Notes under the pieces: generated by a model
What the model was told of the DNA's origin: nothing
The model's input: only the letters and a program-made list of their open reading frames with translations
Databases searched by the model: none
NCBI GenBank assembly: GCA_963702075.1
Contig: OY969703.1
Coordinates: 806,001-870,000, forward strand
Length of the DNA stretch: 64,000 bases
DNA from: VAYN01 sp963702075
Lineage (GTDB): Bacteria > Actinomycetota > Thermoleophilia > Solirubrobacterales > 70-9
Reading direction: 5' to 3'
Made by a program: the position numbers and the translations under genes
Part shown: positions 51,510 through 60,484 of the stretch, piece after piece
How the letters are laid out: each line of letters opens with the position of its first letter
How positions within the stretch are numbered: position 1 is the first letter of the stretch

Positions 51510-52061
51510 CTACCGCGACGCGGGCAGATAGGTGAGGAGGACGACGCCGGAGTCGAACCGCTTAACGTCATCGAGCTGCATCCGGACGGTTCCCCGGTCG
51601 CCGAGCATGTGGAGGTTGGCGTGCCCCCAGACGAGCGGGTTGAGGTAGATCTCGTACTCGTCGATCAGCCCTCGCTCGGCGAGGGCGTAGGCGAACTCGC
51701 CGCTGCCGTGCACGAAGAGATCGCCGGTGACTTCGTCCTTCAGTTTCGGGATCGAGTCCTCGAGGCTGCCCTCGAGCAAGGTCGCATTCCACCCAGGCTC
51801 GCCGGTGAGGGTGGTGGAGGCGACATGCTTTGGCAGCGCGTTGACCATGTCGGCCCACTTGCCGGATTGGTTCGGCCAGTAGCCCGCCAGCCCTTCGAAG
51901 GTCTTGCGGCCCAGCACCAGACCGCTGGACCTCTCCTGGCGTTCGAACGAGAAGGTGCCATGGTCCCCGTCGGGCTGCACCCACTCGCCGACCGGGTCGA
52001 TGACCCCGTCGAGAGTGGCCTGCGTGGTCGCGATCAGCTTTGCCATCTCAGTCTGTGACAA
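51510..52061 (-). CDS. Dihydrofolate-reductase-like (RibD C-terminal) protein
   Basis: A 183-residue protein: AKLIATTQATLDGVIDPVGEW, SSGLVLGRKTFEGLAGYWP, EVTGDLFVHGSGEFAYALAERGLIDEYEIYLNPLVWG and a C-terminal FDSGVVLLTYLP are the standard segments of the DHFR/RibD-like reductase family, which binds NADPH. The substrate is not known. ATG 52061 or 52046 may be the start. It is divergent from the methyltransferase gene. Confidence 0.88.
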   Translation of the reverse strand: MSQTEMAKLIATTQATLDGVIDPVGEWVQPDGDHGTFSFERQERSSGLVLGRKTFEGLAGYWPNQSGKWADMVNALPKHVASTTLTGEPGWNATLLEGSLEDSIPKLKDEVTGDLFVHGSGEFAYALAERGLIDEYEIYLNPLVWGHANLHMLGDRGTVRMQLDDVKRFDSGVVLLTYLPASR

Positions 52062-52073
52062 CGTAGCTCAGTC

Positions 52074-52913
52074 ATGTCTGGAAGTGAAAGCTCGTCGGGA
52101 GCGATCTCCCCGACCGCCCATTACACGGGGGAGACCTGGGTCAGGAACGGTCTCTCCCATCCGCGGCTTGCCACCTGGCAGGGTCGCCTCTTCTACGGGA
52201 CGCTAGCCCTGCCGAACGCGCTCAGCAGGTCGCTGGGCGGTCCCAGCCTCGACGGCCTGCTCCTCGCCCGCCACCGGATCATCGACGCCCTCCTCGACGA
52301 GCAGATCCAGGGCGGGGTCAGCCAGGTGATCGAGGCCGCCTGCGGCATGTCCCCCCGCGGCTGGCGCTTCGGCGAGCGCTACGGGGACGCGCTCACTTAT
52401 ATAGAGGCCGACCTGCCGCCGATGGCCCAGCGCAAGCGCGAGGCGCTGGCGCAGATGGGCTCCCTCGGCGAGCACCACCGCGTCGCCGATCTCGACATCC
52501 TTCGCGACGGCGGCCCGGACAGTCTCGAGTCCCTGGTCGAGCCGCTGGACCCGGCGAAGGGTCTGGTGATCATCACCGAGGGCCTGCTGACCTATTTCGA
52601 CGGCGACACCGTGGAGGCGCTCTGGGCCAGGCTGGCGCGGTTGCTGCGGCCGTTCGTGCCTGGGGCATATCTCGCCGACATTCGCATCGGCGACCCTGGC
52701 GTCAGCGAACGGGCCTTCGGGATGCTGCTCGGCGCCTTCGTCCGCGGCCGGGTTCACGTCCACCGCAGCGATGAGGTCTCCACCGAAGCTGCCCTCAGCG
52801 CGGCCGGCTTCGGCCAGGCCTCGCTCCATCGCTGCGACGAGCATCCGGCAGCCGCCGAGGTCCACCGAGACGCGGGCACCGGCATGCTCAGCATCATCGA
52901 GGCCGTGGCTTAG
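52074..52913 (+). CDS. Class I SAM-dependent methyltransferase, PPM1/LCM-like
   Basis: A 279-residue protein: VIEAACGMSPRGWRFGERYG is the SAM motif I region, VRNGLSH and LARHRIIDALLDEQI resemble the leucine-carboxyl-methyltransferase/TcmP family, and VIITEGLLTYFDGD is the family's fourth motif. These O-methylate carboxylates of proteins or small molecules, often polyketides. No polyketide genes are nearby. The stop overlaps the convergent VOC gene. Confidence 0.82.
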   Translation: MSGSESSSGAISPTAHYTGETWVRNGLSHPRLATWQGRLFYGTLALPNALSRSLGGPSLDGLLLARHRIIDALLDEQIQGGVSQVIEAACGMSPRGWRFGERYGDALTYIEADLPPMAQRKREALAQMGSLGEHHRVADLDILRDGGPDSLESLVEPLDPAKGLVIITEGLLTYFDGDTVEALWARLARLLRPFVPGAYLADIRIGDPGVSERAFGMLLGAFVRGRVHVHRSDEVSTEAALSAAGFGQASLHRCDEHPAAAEVHRDAGTGMLSIIEAVA

Positions 52914-53353
52914 CCGGCCAGCTCGCTTTCGGCCATGTACTCGGCCGGGCCCTGCTCGGCGGCGACTGGGTCCATCCACATCACCTCCCAGAGGTGGCCG
53001 TCGAGGTCGTGGAAGCTGCGTCCGTACATGAAGCCGTAGTCCTGCGGGTCCTTGGCCGGGGTGGCGCCGCCGTCGAGGGCGGCGGTAGCGAAGGAGTCCA
53101 CCGCGGCGCGGTTCTCGGCGCTGACGGCGACGGTCAGCGCCGTCGCCTCGTCGGCGTCGGCAACCGGTCTGGTGACGAACTCGGCGAAGCGGTCGCGCTG
53201 CAGCAGCATCACGTAGGCCTGCTCGCTGACCACCAGGCAGGCGGCGCCCTCGTCGCAGAAGCGCTGGTCGAACTCGAACCCGAGCCGGGTGAAGAAATCG
53301 CGGCTGGCTCCGAGGTCGACGACGGGAAGGTTGAGGAAGAGAAGGCGGGACAT
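52910..53353 (-). CDS. VOC-superfamily (glyoxalase-like) protein
   Basis: A 147-residue protein: LFLNLPVVDLGASRDFFTRLGFEFD begins the first beta-alpha-beta unit, and SFHDLDGHLWEVMWMDP carries the final Glu metal ligand. The substrate is unknown. It is divergent from the SigG-like factor across a palindrome, so one regulator may control both. Confidence 0.88.
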   Translation of the reverse strand: MSRLLFLNLPVVDLGASRDFFTRLGFEFDQRFCDEGAACLVVSEQAYVMLLQRDRFAEFVTRPVADADEATALTVAVSAENRAAVDSFATAALDGGATPAKDPQDYGFMYGRSFHDLDGHLWEVMWMDPVAAEQGPAEYMAESELAG

Positions 53354-53412
53354 GACGGCTCCTTGATCGAGATCTGTGCCCCAAGGACTGCCCCCGACGC
53401 CGAAACTAATCG

Positions 53413-53465
53413 CCGAACTGCATCAACTTTTCTATCCACCAGGTGGAAAAGTTGATGCAGTTCGG
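53413..53465. promoter_or_regulatory. 20-bp perfect inverted repeat between VOC and sigma genes
   Basis: Left arm 53413-53432 (CCGAACTGCATC, then AACTTTTC) matches the complement of 53446-53465 without a mismatch; the 13-base loop is itself nearly palindromic (CCACC/GGTGG). It lies 16 bases upstream of the sigma start and 59 upstream of the VOC start. It is likely an operator or cruciform-forming site in a divergent promoter. Confidence 0.65.
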
Positions 53466-53481
53466 TCGGTAGCATCGAACT

Positions 53482-54510
53482 GTGCCGGTTGAGACCCAGC
53501 AGCCGAACTTCGAGCAGGAGCTCGAGCGCCTGCGGCCGTCGCTGACCGGCTACTGCTACCGGATGCTGGGATCGGGATTCGAGGCCGAGGACGCGACCCA
53601 GGAAACGATGGTCCGCGCCTGGAAACGGGCCGACACGCTGGCGGAGCCGGCGGCGATGAAGTCGTGGGTGTTCCGGATCGCGACCAACGTCTGCCTCGAC
53701 CAGATCGAGGGGGGCAAGCGCCGGGCGCGGCCGGTCGACCTCAGCGAGGTGGGGACGGCCGAGACGCCTGTCGGCGCTCCCTTGCCGGAGACGACGTGGG
53801 TCCTGCCGGTAGCCGACGGCCAAGTGGTCGACCCCGCGGCCGACCCGGCGGCGCGCCTGGCCGACCGCGAGGCGCTGCGGCTGGCCTTCGTCGCCGCCCT
53901 CCAGCACCTGCCGGCCCGCCAGCGCGTGGTGCTGGTGCTGCGGGAGGTCCTGCACTGGAGCGCCAAGGAGGTGGCCGAGCTGCTGGAGACCTCGGTCGCC
54001 TCGGTCAACAGCGCCCTGCAGCGCGCGCGGGCGACGCTGGACGAGCTGGCGCTGCGGGACGCCGAGGCGCCCGCCCGGCCCAGCGAGGAGGACGAGCGGC
54101 GACTGCTCGAGCAGTACCTGGAGGCCTTCGCCGAGTACGACGTCGACCGGATCGTCGCCCTCCTGCGCTACGACGTCGTCTTCGACATGCCGCCGCTGAC
54201 GCTCTGGGTGCGCGGGCCCGAGCAGGTCGCCGAGTTCATGCTCGGCCAGGGAGCCGCCTGCCGCGGCTCGAAGCTGATCGCCACGTCGGCCAACGGCTGC
54301 CCCGCCTTCGCCGCCTACAAACCGGACCCGGAGTCCGGCGAATGGCTGCCCTGGTCGTTGACCCTGCTCGAGATGGCCGGTGATGGGGAGGGCGGGCCGG
54401 TTGTCACCGGCGTCCATAACTTCTTGCAGCCTTTCCTGCCATCCCTCTTCAGCTCGTTCGGGCTCCCGAGCCGATTGACCGGCGCCGATCCGATCCGACG
54501 ATTTGCATGA
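53482..54510 (+). CDS. SigG-like ECF sigma factor with SnoaL-like C-terminal domain
   Basis: A 342-residue protein, GTG start. Region 2: LTGYCYRMLGSGFEAEDATQETMVRAWKRAD; region 4: LPARQRVVLVLREVLHWSAKEVAELLETSVASVNSALQRAR (ends quoted: LPARQRVVLVLREVLHWSAK and SVASVNSALQRAR). From about 205 it continues as a SnoaL/NTF2-like domain (LLEQYLEAFAEYDVDRIVALL, MPPLTLWVRGPEQVAEFM), as in SigG and other ECF41-like factors where this domain controls activity without an anti-sigma. The perfect palindrome just upstream may autoregulate it. Confidence 0.88.
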   Translation: MPVETQQPNFEQELERLRPSLTGYCYRMLGSGFEAEDATQETMVRAWKRADTLAEPAAMKSWVFRIATNVCLDQIEGGKRRARPVDLSEVGTAETPVGAPLPETTWVLPVADGQVVDPAADPAARLADREALRLAFVAALQHLPARQRVVLVLREVLHWSAKEVAELLETSVASVNSALQRARATLDELALRDAEAPARPSEEDERRLLEQYLEAFAEYDVDRIVALLRYDVVFDMPPLTLWVRGPEQVAEFMLGQGAACRGSKLIATSANGCPAFAAYKPDPESGEWLPWSLTLLEMAGDGEGGPVVTGVHNFLQPFLPSLFSSFGLPSRLTGADPIRRFA

Positions 54511-54561
54511 GCAGCGCCGGGCGGACTGGAATCTGACTGTTCAACGAACTATCTTCGAACC

Positions 54562-55053
54562 ATGAACCGCGCCGCGGGTCGGATGCGTTGGGAGGACGGT
54601 GTCGTCTACGGGCTGGTGCTCGCCGGCATCTACCTCCTTCTGGGGGTGCTCTTCTTCTACGCGGGTAAGGAGAAGATCATCGAAGGGCACGGGGCGCCGC
54701 CGCCGATCGCCAAGCAGTTCAGCGGCACCTTTCTCGACACCATCCCGGGGATCGACGCGGCTTGGACGATCCTCGGCATCCTCGAGTCGGCGATCTTCAT
54801 CCTCGTCGTGGTCAGCTTGGTCCGGCTCGAGTTCCTGCCGGACCGACGAAAGTCATTTCTCCTCTGCGCCCTGGCACTCGCGATCTTCACCTTCTCGATC
54901 CTGGCGATGGGCCAGAACGTCGTCGGCGAAAACTCGGGTGTGGCCGAGCTCTTCATCTACGCGGCGGCGACCGGAGTGCTGATCGGCCTCGTCCTGCTGA
55001 TGCCGCCCTACCGGCCGCAGAACTGGATCAGCGGCCGGACCGGCGAGCGGTGA
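54562..55053 (+). CDS. Four-helix membrane protein of unknown function (163 aa)
   Basis: Four hydrophobic helices: GLVLAGIYLLLGVLFFYAG, TILGILESAIFILVVVSLV, SFLLCALALAIFTFSILAM and FIYAAATGVLIGLVLLMP. No family is recognised with confidence. It overlaps the next gene by GTGA, suggesting coupling to the STAS/SpoIIAA-like protein. Confidence 0.75.
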   Translation: MNRAAGRMRWEDGVVYGLVLAGIYLLLGVLFFYAGKEKIIEGHGAPPPIAKQFSGTFLDTIPGIDAAWTILGILESAIFILVVVSLVRLEFLPDRRKSFLLCALALAIFTFSILAMGQNVVGENSGVAELFIYAAATGVLIGLVLLMPPYRPQNWISGRTGER

Positions 55054-55418
55054 TCGAGCGAATCGAGGAAATGCCGCCCGGGACGATCGGTTTGCGCGCG
55101 TCCGGCAGGTTGACGCGCGAGGACTACCAACAGGTTTTGGAGCCTGCGCTGAGGGAGGGAGTCGAAGCGGGAGAGCTGCGACTGCTCTTCGCGATGCCCG
55201 ACTTCGACGGCCTCGAGCCGGGGGCGATGATCGAGGACATCGAGACCGGGTTGCGAGCATGGGTGCGCGACCACTCTGCATGGAAGCGGTTCAAGCTGGT
55301 CACCGACGTCGAGTGGGTGGCCAAGGCGATGCGTGTGTTCGCCTGGCTGGCTCCCGGCGAAGTCCGGGTCTTCGGTCTCGGCGAGCTGGACGCTGCGCGG
55401 GCCTGGGTCTCCGCCTGA
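55050..55418 (+). CDS. SpoIIAA/STAS-like protein
   Basis: A 122-residue protein from GTG 55050, which overlaps the upstream stop (GTGA). IERIEEMPPGTIGLRASGRLTREDYQQVLEP, LRLLFAMPDFDGLEPGAMIEDIETGLR and FKLVTDVEWVAKAM are typical of the SpoIIAA-like (PF11964-type) family; the usual phospho-serine of STAS proteins is not obvious. It may bind a membrane partner, given the coupling with a membrane protein. Confidence 0.82.
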   Translation: MIERIEEMPPGTIGLRASGRLTREDYQQVLEPALREGVEAGELRLLFAMPDFDGLEPGAMIEDIETGLRAWVRDHSAWKRFKLVTDVEWVAKAMRVFAWLAPGEVRVFGLGELDAARAWVSA

Positions 55419-55454
55419 TCGCCATCGCGATCGCAGACGACTTGGGCTAGAGGG

Positions 55455-55850
55455 TCAGGCCGTGTTCAGACCGACGGCGACGCGGATGAGGGCCTTCAGG
55501 GCCTCCGCGTCGATCTCGTCGCCCTCGTGGAAGTCGATCGCGCGCCTGACCTTGCCCTCGAGGCTGGAGTTGAAGAGGCCAGACGGGTCATCCACCGAGG
55601 CGCCCTTGGCGAAGGTCAGCTTCACCGCTTTCTTGTAGGTCTCGCCGGTGCAGATGATGCCGTCGTGCGACCAGACCGGGACTCTCCATTTCCACTCCTC
55701 GACCACCTCGGGGTCGGCCTGGCGGATCAGCTCCCGGAGCTGGGCGAGCGTCTCGCCGCGCCAGTCACCTAGCTCCTCGATGCGCGCGTCGATCAGCTGC
55801 GAGGGAGAGGCGTCCGGGTTCGCTTTTTCGAACTCGCTTTCTTTCTGCAC
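55455..55850 (-). CDS. DUF1801 (YdhG-like) protein
   Basis: A 131-residue protein: IDARIEELGDWRGETLAQLRELIRQADPEVVEEWKWRVPVWSHDG (core QADPEVVEEWKWRVPVWS), GETYKKAVKLTFAKGAS and a final EIDAEALKALIRVAV are the DUF1801 signature. These small proteins are often encoded near stress or antibiotic genes; the reaction is unknown. Between 55851 and 56071 I see no gene. Confidence 0.85.
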   Translation of the reverse strand: MQKESEFEKANPDASPSQLIDARIEELGDWRGETLAQLRELIRQADPEVVEEWKWRVPVWSHDGIICTGETYKKAVKLTFAKGASVDDPSGLFNSSLEGKVRRAIDFHEGDEIDAEALKALIRVAVGLNTA

Positions 55851-56071
55851 GGTCTGCCACCCAGTCTAGATGTGCAGGGTCCAGGGCGACTCACGAGGAG
55901 CAAGCGCCGCGGCGACGTCCGCAACGATGCGGTCCGGTTCCTCTTCCCCAAGGTGATGACTCCATGCTGCCGAGCCGCGATTTGCGCCACGCGGGTATCC
56001 GGCGTGTCGCTTTTGTGGCCCATGTGTCCACTAAGGCGACAGGCTTCCCTACCCCGCTGCTGTTTTTCGCT

Positions 56072-57082
56072 TTACGCGGCGCCTACGGGGTCTAGTGCGC
56101 CCGCGAGCAGCTCTACTGAGCGGAGGCGGTTGGGGACGTTGTCGCTGTAGTGGACGGTCATCAGCTCGTCGGCGCCGGTGTCGGCGGTGAACTGCTGTAG
56201 GTAGCTCGCGACCTCGTCGGGGAGGCCGGTGGCGGTGTAGGCGAGCATTTCGTCGACGGCGATCGCCTGCGGTGACTCGAGGAGCGCGGTGACGTCCTCC
56301 TCGGTCAGCTTGCGGCCGCGGCCGAGGATGGCCCGGGCGCGGACCCGGCGCGCCGCTTCCAGCTGGGCGGCGGCGCTCTCCGCCGTCTCGGCGGCGATCA
56401 CGCCGTGGCCGGCGATCGCGTATGGCTCTTGCAGCTGCCGGGAGGGCTTGAACGCGTTGCGGTAGACCGCGAGCGCTTCGTGCAGGAAGCGCGGGGCGAA
56501 ATGGGAGGCGAAGGCGTAGGGGAGGCCGAGCTGGGCCGCGAGTTCGGCGCCGAAGAGGGAGGAGCCGAGGATGTAGAGCGGCACGTTGGTGCCGCGACCG
56601 GGGATCGCCCGGAGGCCGGGCAGGGGCTCCTCGTCGCTGAGGAAGCGCTGCAGCTCGACGACGTCCTGGGGGAAGCGGTCGCTCGCGTGCGGGTCGCGCC
56701 GCAGCGCCATCCAGGTGCGCTGGTCGGTGCCGGGCGCCCGGCCGAGGCCGAGGTCGATGCGGCCCGGGTGCAGCGTCTCCAGGGTGCCGAACTGCTCGGC
56801 GATCAGCAGCGGTGAGTGGTTCGGCAACATTACGCCGCCGGCACCGAGCCGGATCGTCTCGGTATGGGCGGCGACGTGGGCGACCAGCACCGCCGTCGCC
56901 GAGGAGGCGATCGACGAGATGTTGTGGTGCTCGGCGTACCAGATGCGGCGGTAGCCGCCGCGCTCCGCCGTCTTCGCCAGCTCGACGCTTCCCGCGAAGC
57001 TCTCGGCCACGGTCTCCTCCTTGCCGACGGCGGCGAGGTCGAGGATCGAGAGGGGGACGGAGGCTGCTGCCATTGCCCGCAA
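56072..57082 (-). CDS. LLM-class flavin-dependent oxidoreductase
   Basis: A 336-residue protein of the bacterial luciferase-like (MsnO8-type) family: RIWYAEHHNISSIASSATAVLVAHVAAHTETIRLGAGGVMLPNHSPLLIAEQFGTLETLHPGRIDLGLGRAPGT (ends quoted: WYAEHHNISSIASSATAVL and LHPGRIDLGLGRAPGT) and VPLYILGSSLFGAELAAQLG. These use reduced FMN or F420. The substrate is unknown. The 3' end overlaps no gene. Confidence 0.92.
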   Translation of the reverse strand: MRAMAAASVPLSILDLAAVGKEETVAESFAGSVELAKTAERGGYRRIWYAEHHNISSIASSATAVLVAHVAAHTETIRLGAGGVMLPNHSPLLIAEQFGTLETLHPGRIDLGLGRAPGTDQRTWMALRRDPHASDRFPQDVVELQRFLSDEEPLPGLRAIPGRGTNVPLYILGSSLFGAELAAQLGLPYAFASHFAPRFLHEALAVYRNAFKPSRQLQEPYAIAGHGVIAAETAESAAAQLEAARRVRARAILGRGRKLTEEDVTALLESPQAIAVDEMLAYTATGLPDEVASYLQQFTADTGADELMTVHYSDNVPNRLRSVELLAGALDPVGAA

Positions 57083-57114
57083 CGATAAAGAGGAGCGGTG
57101 GTCTGCCGGGAGCG

Positions 57115-58095
57115 CTAGCGGTCGACGGGGGACATGTCGGCGTAGCGGTCGCCGGCGGCGCTCCCCCGCGGCGCCGCCTCGTCGATTCGCCGCAGATCGT
57201 CGTCGCTGAGCTCGACCTCGGCGGCAGCGACGTTCTCTTCGAGGTAGGGGATGCGCTTCGTGCCGGGGATCGGGACGAGGTCGTCGCCCTGAGCGAGGAC
57301 CCAGGCGAGCGCGAGCTGGCCGGGGGTGGCGTCCTTCTCGGCGGCGATCTCCTCCACCCGCTCGACCAGCTCCAGGTTGCGCTGGAAGTTCTCGCCTTCG
57401 AAGCGCGGGCTGTGCCGCCGGAAGTCGTCGGCGGCCAAGTCCTCAGGCTTGCGGATCTGGCCGGTCAGGAAGCCGCGCCCGAGCGGGCTGTAGGGGACGA
57501 AGCCGATCCCGAGCTCGCGCACGGTCGGCAGGAGCTTCTCCTCGGGGTCGCGGCTCCAGAGCGAGTACTCCGTCTGCAGAGCGGCGATCGGGTGGGTTGC
57601 GTGAGCGTGGCGAACCGTCTCCGGCGCCGCCTCGGAGAGGCCGAGGTGCCGCACCTTGCCCTGTTCGACCAGCTCGCCCATCGCGCCGACCGTCTCCTCG
57701 ATCGGCACTTCGGGGTCGACGCGGTGCTGGTAGTAGAGGTCGATGTGGTCGACGCCGAGGCGCCGCAGCGAGGCCTCGCAGGCTTCGCGCACGTACTCCG
57801 GATCGCCGCGGACGCCGAGGCGCTCGCCGTTCTCCCCGCGCACGTTGCCGAACTTGGTGGCGATCGTCACCTCGTCGCGGTGGGGGCGCAGCGCCTCGCC
57901 AACCAGGCGCTCGTTGGTGAAGGGCCCGTACATGTCGGCGGTGTCGAAGAAGGTGACCCCGAGCTCGAGCGCCCGGCCGATCACCGCCTTCGCCTCCTCC
58001 TCGTCGGCCGCGCCGTAGAACTCGGACATTCCCATGCAGCCGAGGCCGAGCGCGGAGACGCGCAGGTCGGAACCGAGGTTGCGGTGGGGGAGCAT
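57115..58095 (-). CDS. Aldo/keto reductase
   Basis: A 326-residue TIM-barrel oxidoreductase with the catalytic tetrad: Asp/Tyr in FFDTADMYGPF, Lys in TIATKFGN, His in DLYYQHRVDP, then the nicotinamide motifs FVPYSPLGRGFL and VPIPGTKRIPYLEEN. It reduces carbonyls with NADPH. It is divergent from the glycosidase-like gene, with start codons sharing bases (CATG at 58093-58096). Confidence 0.94.
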   Translation of the reverse strand: MLPHRNLGSDLRVSALGLGCMGMSEFYGAADEEEAKAVIGRALELGVTFFDTADMYGPFTNERLVGEALRPHRDEVTIATKFGNVRGENGERLGVRGDPEYVREACEASLRRLGVDHIDLYYQHRVDPEVPIEETVGAMGELVEQGKVRHLGLSEAAPETVRHAHATHPIAALQTEYSLWSRDPEEKLLPTVRELGIGFVPYSPLGRGFLTGQIRKPEDLAADDFRRHSPRFEGENFQRNLELVERVEEIAAEKDATPGQLALAWVLAQGDDLVPIPGTKRIPYLEENVAAAEVELSDDDLRRIDEAAPRGSAAGDRYADMSPVDR

Positions 58096-58981
58096 GTCGC
58101 ACGGCTACCCCGATTCTCAACTGCGCAACATCTCCGTCGGGAAGCTGCTGTTCCATTCGGCTGGAATCGGGTTAGGTGTTCACTTGCCAATCACGCTCCC
58201 CCCATCTCGCCGGCGCAGGGCAGCCCCGCTGCCGCGGCCCCTGTTTGAGCGCCGCCGCCTGCGGCTCGGTGACGGCGCCGAGACGACCGTCCACGTGGCT
58301 CGCTTCGACCGCGCTGCCTTCGACCTGCGGGTGGTCCTCTTCGACCCCTGCTCAACGGTGCAGCAGTGGTGTCGCCGTACCGGCGCCGAGCACGCAATCG
58401 TCGGCGGCTTCTACATGCGCCCCGGAGGGCCGGCCCTGGGCGACCTCTGGGTCGCCGGGCGGGCGCTGCCGACGGAGCCCTTCGACGCACCCTGGCACGA
58501 CGAGCGCGCCTGCGTCCACGTCAGCGACGGGACGGTCAGGCTCGCCCCCCGCCGGCAGCTCGGCGAGACCGCCCGCGGCGACCTCCTGCACGCCGGTCCG
58601 ATGCTGGTCGGCGGCGGCTGTTCGCTCGTCACCGGCGGCGCCGACCGCGAGGGCTTCGCCGCCGGCGCCCGCCAGTTCGACTCCGACATCACCGCCGGCC
58701 GTTACCCGCGCGCCGCGCTCGGGCTCTCCGACCAACAGCTGATCGCGGCAGTCTGCGACGGGCGGGCCGACGACGAGTCCGGGCTGACGATGGCGGAGCT
58801 GGCCGAGGCGATGATCGGCCTCGGCGCCGACCAGGCGATCAACCTCGACGGCGGCGGCTCGGCCTCGCTGGTGGTCGGCGGCTCCCTGGTCAACACCCCG
58901 CGCGAGGAGCACGGGATCGAGCTGGTCGGCGGCCGCGCAGTTGCGACTGCTCTGCATTTCGCGCCCCGCCTCACCTTCTGA
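58094..58981 (+). CDS. Phosphodiester glycosidase (NAGPA-like) family protein
   Basis: About 295 residues from ATG 58094, which has GGGGGAG upstream but shares bases with the divergent AKR start; TTG 58184 is an alternative. Family segments: HAIVGGFYMRPGGPALGDL, DLLHAGPMLVGGG, GLTMAELAEAMIGLGADQAINLDGGGSASLVVGG and VNTPREEHGIELVGGRAVATAL. The family removes GlcNAc from phosphodiesters in lysosomal enzymes; bacterial substrates are likely envelope polymers. No signal peptide is evident. Confidence 0.85.
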   Translation: MSHGYPDSQLRNISVGKLLFHSAGIGLGVHLPITLPPSRRRRAAPLPRPLFERRRLRLGDGAETTVHVARFDRAAFDLRVVLFDPCSTVQQWCRRTGAEHAIVGGFYMRPGGPALGDLWVAGRALPTEPFDAPWHDERACVHVSDGTVRLAPRRQLGETARGDLLHAGPMLVGGGCSLVTGGADREGFAAGARQFDSDITAGRYPRAALGLSDQQLIAAVCDGRADDESGLTMAELAEAMIGLGADQAINLDGGGSASLVVGGSLVNTPREEHGIELVGGRAVATALHFAPRLTF

Positions 58982-59015
58982 GCCCGGCTTCCCCCCGCCG
59001 CTAGCCTCGGTGGCG

Positions 59016-60416
59016 ATGGACGCCGCCGCTATCCGAGTGCTGATGGGGATCTACTTCTATCCCCGCGGCGGCTCGGCCCACGCGACTCGGGCGCTGATGC
59101 GCGAGCTCGGCAACCAGGGCTTGGAGGCGACGCTGCTGGCCGGGTCGCGCTCGGACCTCGGCGAGGTGGCGCTCGCCTCCTGCTTCTACGAGGGCCTCGA
59201 CCTGCACGCGGTCGACTTCACCCCGGCGATCCGCTCTGGCGATCCCCTGCACTACGACGCCGGCCCCTGGGAGGCGCCGATCCACGGCTCCTACGAGGAC
59301 CGTCCCGGAGCGGTCGACCCGGTGCTGGCAAAGCTGGGCGAAGCGGAGCTCGAGTTGCAGGTGCAGGCATGGGCCGACGCCCTCGAGCGGGCGGCCGGGG
59401 ACGGGGTCGACCTGCTCTACCTGCACCACCTGACGCCGCTGAACGAGGCCGCCGCGCGGGTGTTGCCGCAGGTGCCGGTGGTCGGCCACGTCCACGGCAC
59501 CGAGCTGCTGATGCTGGAGGAGATCGAGCGGGGGGCGCCCGCCGGCTGGGAGCACGCGGAGGAGTGGGCCGAGCGCCTGCGTGAGTGGGCCGCGCGGTGC
59601 ACACGGATCGTCGTCAACGACCGCGGCGGTCTCTTCCGCGCCGCCGCCTTGCTCGGGCTCGAGGCGGAGCGCTTCGCCTGCATCCCGAACGGCTTCGACC
59701 CCGCCTTTGCGCCCGGGGATATCGACCGCCGCGCCCACTGGCGCCGGCACCTGGTCGAGCGGCCGCGCGGCTGGCTCCCGGGTGACTCCTCCGGCAGCGC
59801 CGCTTACGAGGAGCACGACCTCGAGGCGCTGGCCGGAACCGTCCTGCTCGCCGTCGGCCGCTTCACCGAGGTCAAGCGCCTGCCACTGCTGATCGAGGCC
59901 TTCGCCGAGGCTCGACCCGCCTTCGACGGCTCCGCGGCGCTGGTCCTGGTCGGCGGCTACCCGGGAGAGTGGGAGGGCGAGCACCCCTACGAGACGATCC
60001 GGCGCACCGGCGCCCGCGACGTCTTCCTCGCCGGCTGGCATGGGCACGACGAGCTGCCGGATCTCCTCCGTGCCGGTGACCTCCTCGTCCACGCCTCGGA
60101 CCGCGAGCAGTTCGGCCAGGTCCTGGTCGAGGCGATGGCCTGCGGCCTTCCCGTGATCGCCGTCGACCGCGGCGGTCCCGCCGCGATCGTCGACGACCCC
60201 GCGACCGGCTGGCTCGTCGAGCCGAACGATCGATCCGCCCTTGCGGCGGCGATGGTCGCGGCGGTAAACGACGAAGCCGATCGCCGCCGACGCGGAGCGC
60301 GCGCCCGCGAAGAGGCCCTCGCCTGCTACTCCTGGGCCCACCTCGGCATCGAGCTGGTCGAGCTCGTGAGCGCTACCGCCGCAGGGGGGAGAGTTCTCGG
60401 CTCCCAGCCCTTATAG
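59016..60416 (+). CDS. GT4-family glycosyltransferase
   Basis: A 466-residue GT-B enzyme. Residues 1-190 are the N-terminal Rossmann domain (IYFYPRGGSAHATRALMREL, VVGHVHGTELLML). The donor-binding domain carries VLLAVGRFTEVKRLPLLIEAF, GHDELPDLLRAGDLLVHASDREQFGQVLVEAMACGLPVIAVDRGGPAAIVDDP with the EX7E-type motif (E...E in EQFGQVLVEAM). GT4 enzymes transfer sugars from nucleotide-sugar donors to lipids, proteins or polysaccharides. The acceptor is unknown. Confidence 0.93.
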   Translation: MDAAAIRVLMGIYFYPRGGSAHATRALMRELGNQGLEATLLAGSRSDLGEVALASCFYEGLDLHAVDFTPAIRSGDPLHYDAGPWEAPIHGSYEDRPGAVDPVLAKLGEAELELQVQAWADALERAAGDGVDLLYLHHLTPLNEAAARVLPQVPVVGHVHGTELLMLEEIERGAPAGWEHAEEWAERLREWAARCTRIVVNDRGGLFRAAALLGLEAERFACIPNGFDPAFAPGDIDRRAHWRRHLVERPRGWLPGDSSGSAAYEEHDLEALAGTVLLAVGRFTEVKRLPLLIEAFAEARPAFDGSAALVLVGGYPGEWEGEHPYETIRRTGARDVFLAGWHGHDELPDLLRAGDLLVHASDREQFGQVLVEAMACGLPVIAVDRGGPAAIVDDPATGWLVEPNDRSALAAAMVAAVNDEADRRRRGARAREEALACYSWAHLGIELVELVSATAAGGRVLGSQPL

Positions 60417-60484
60417 GGGGGATGAGCGTTTCCGGCCCAGCTCTAGTTGCAGACCCAGAGGCCGCTCCTGCTACCTTCATGTAC

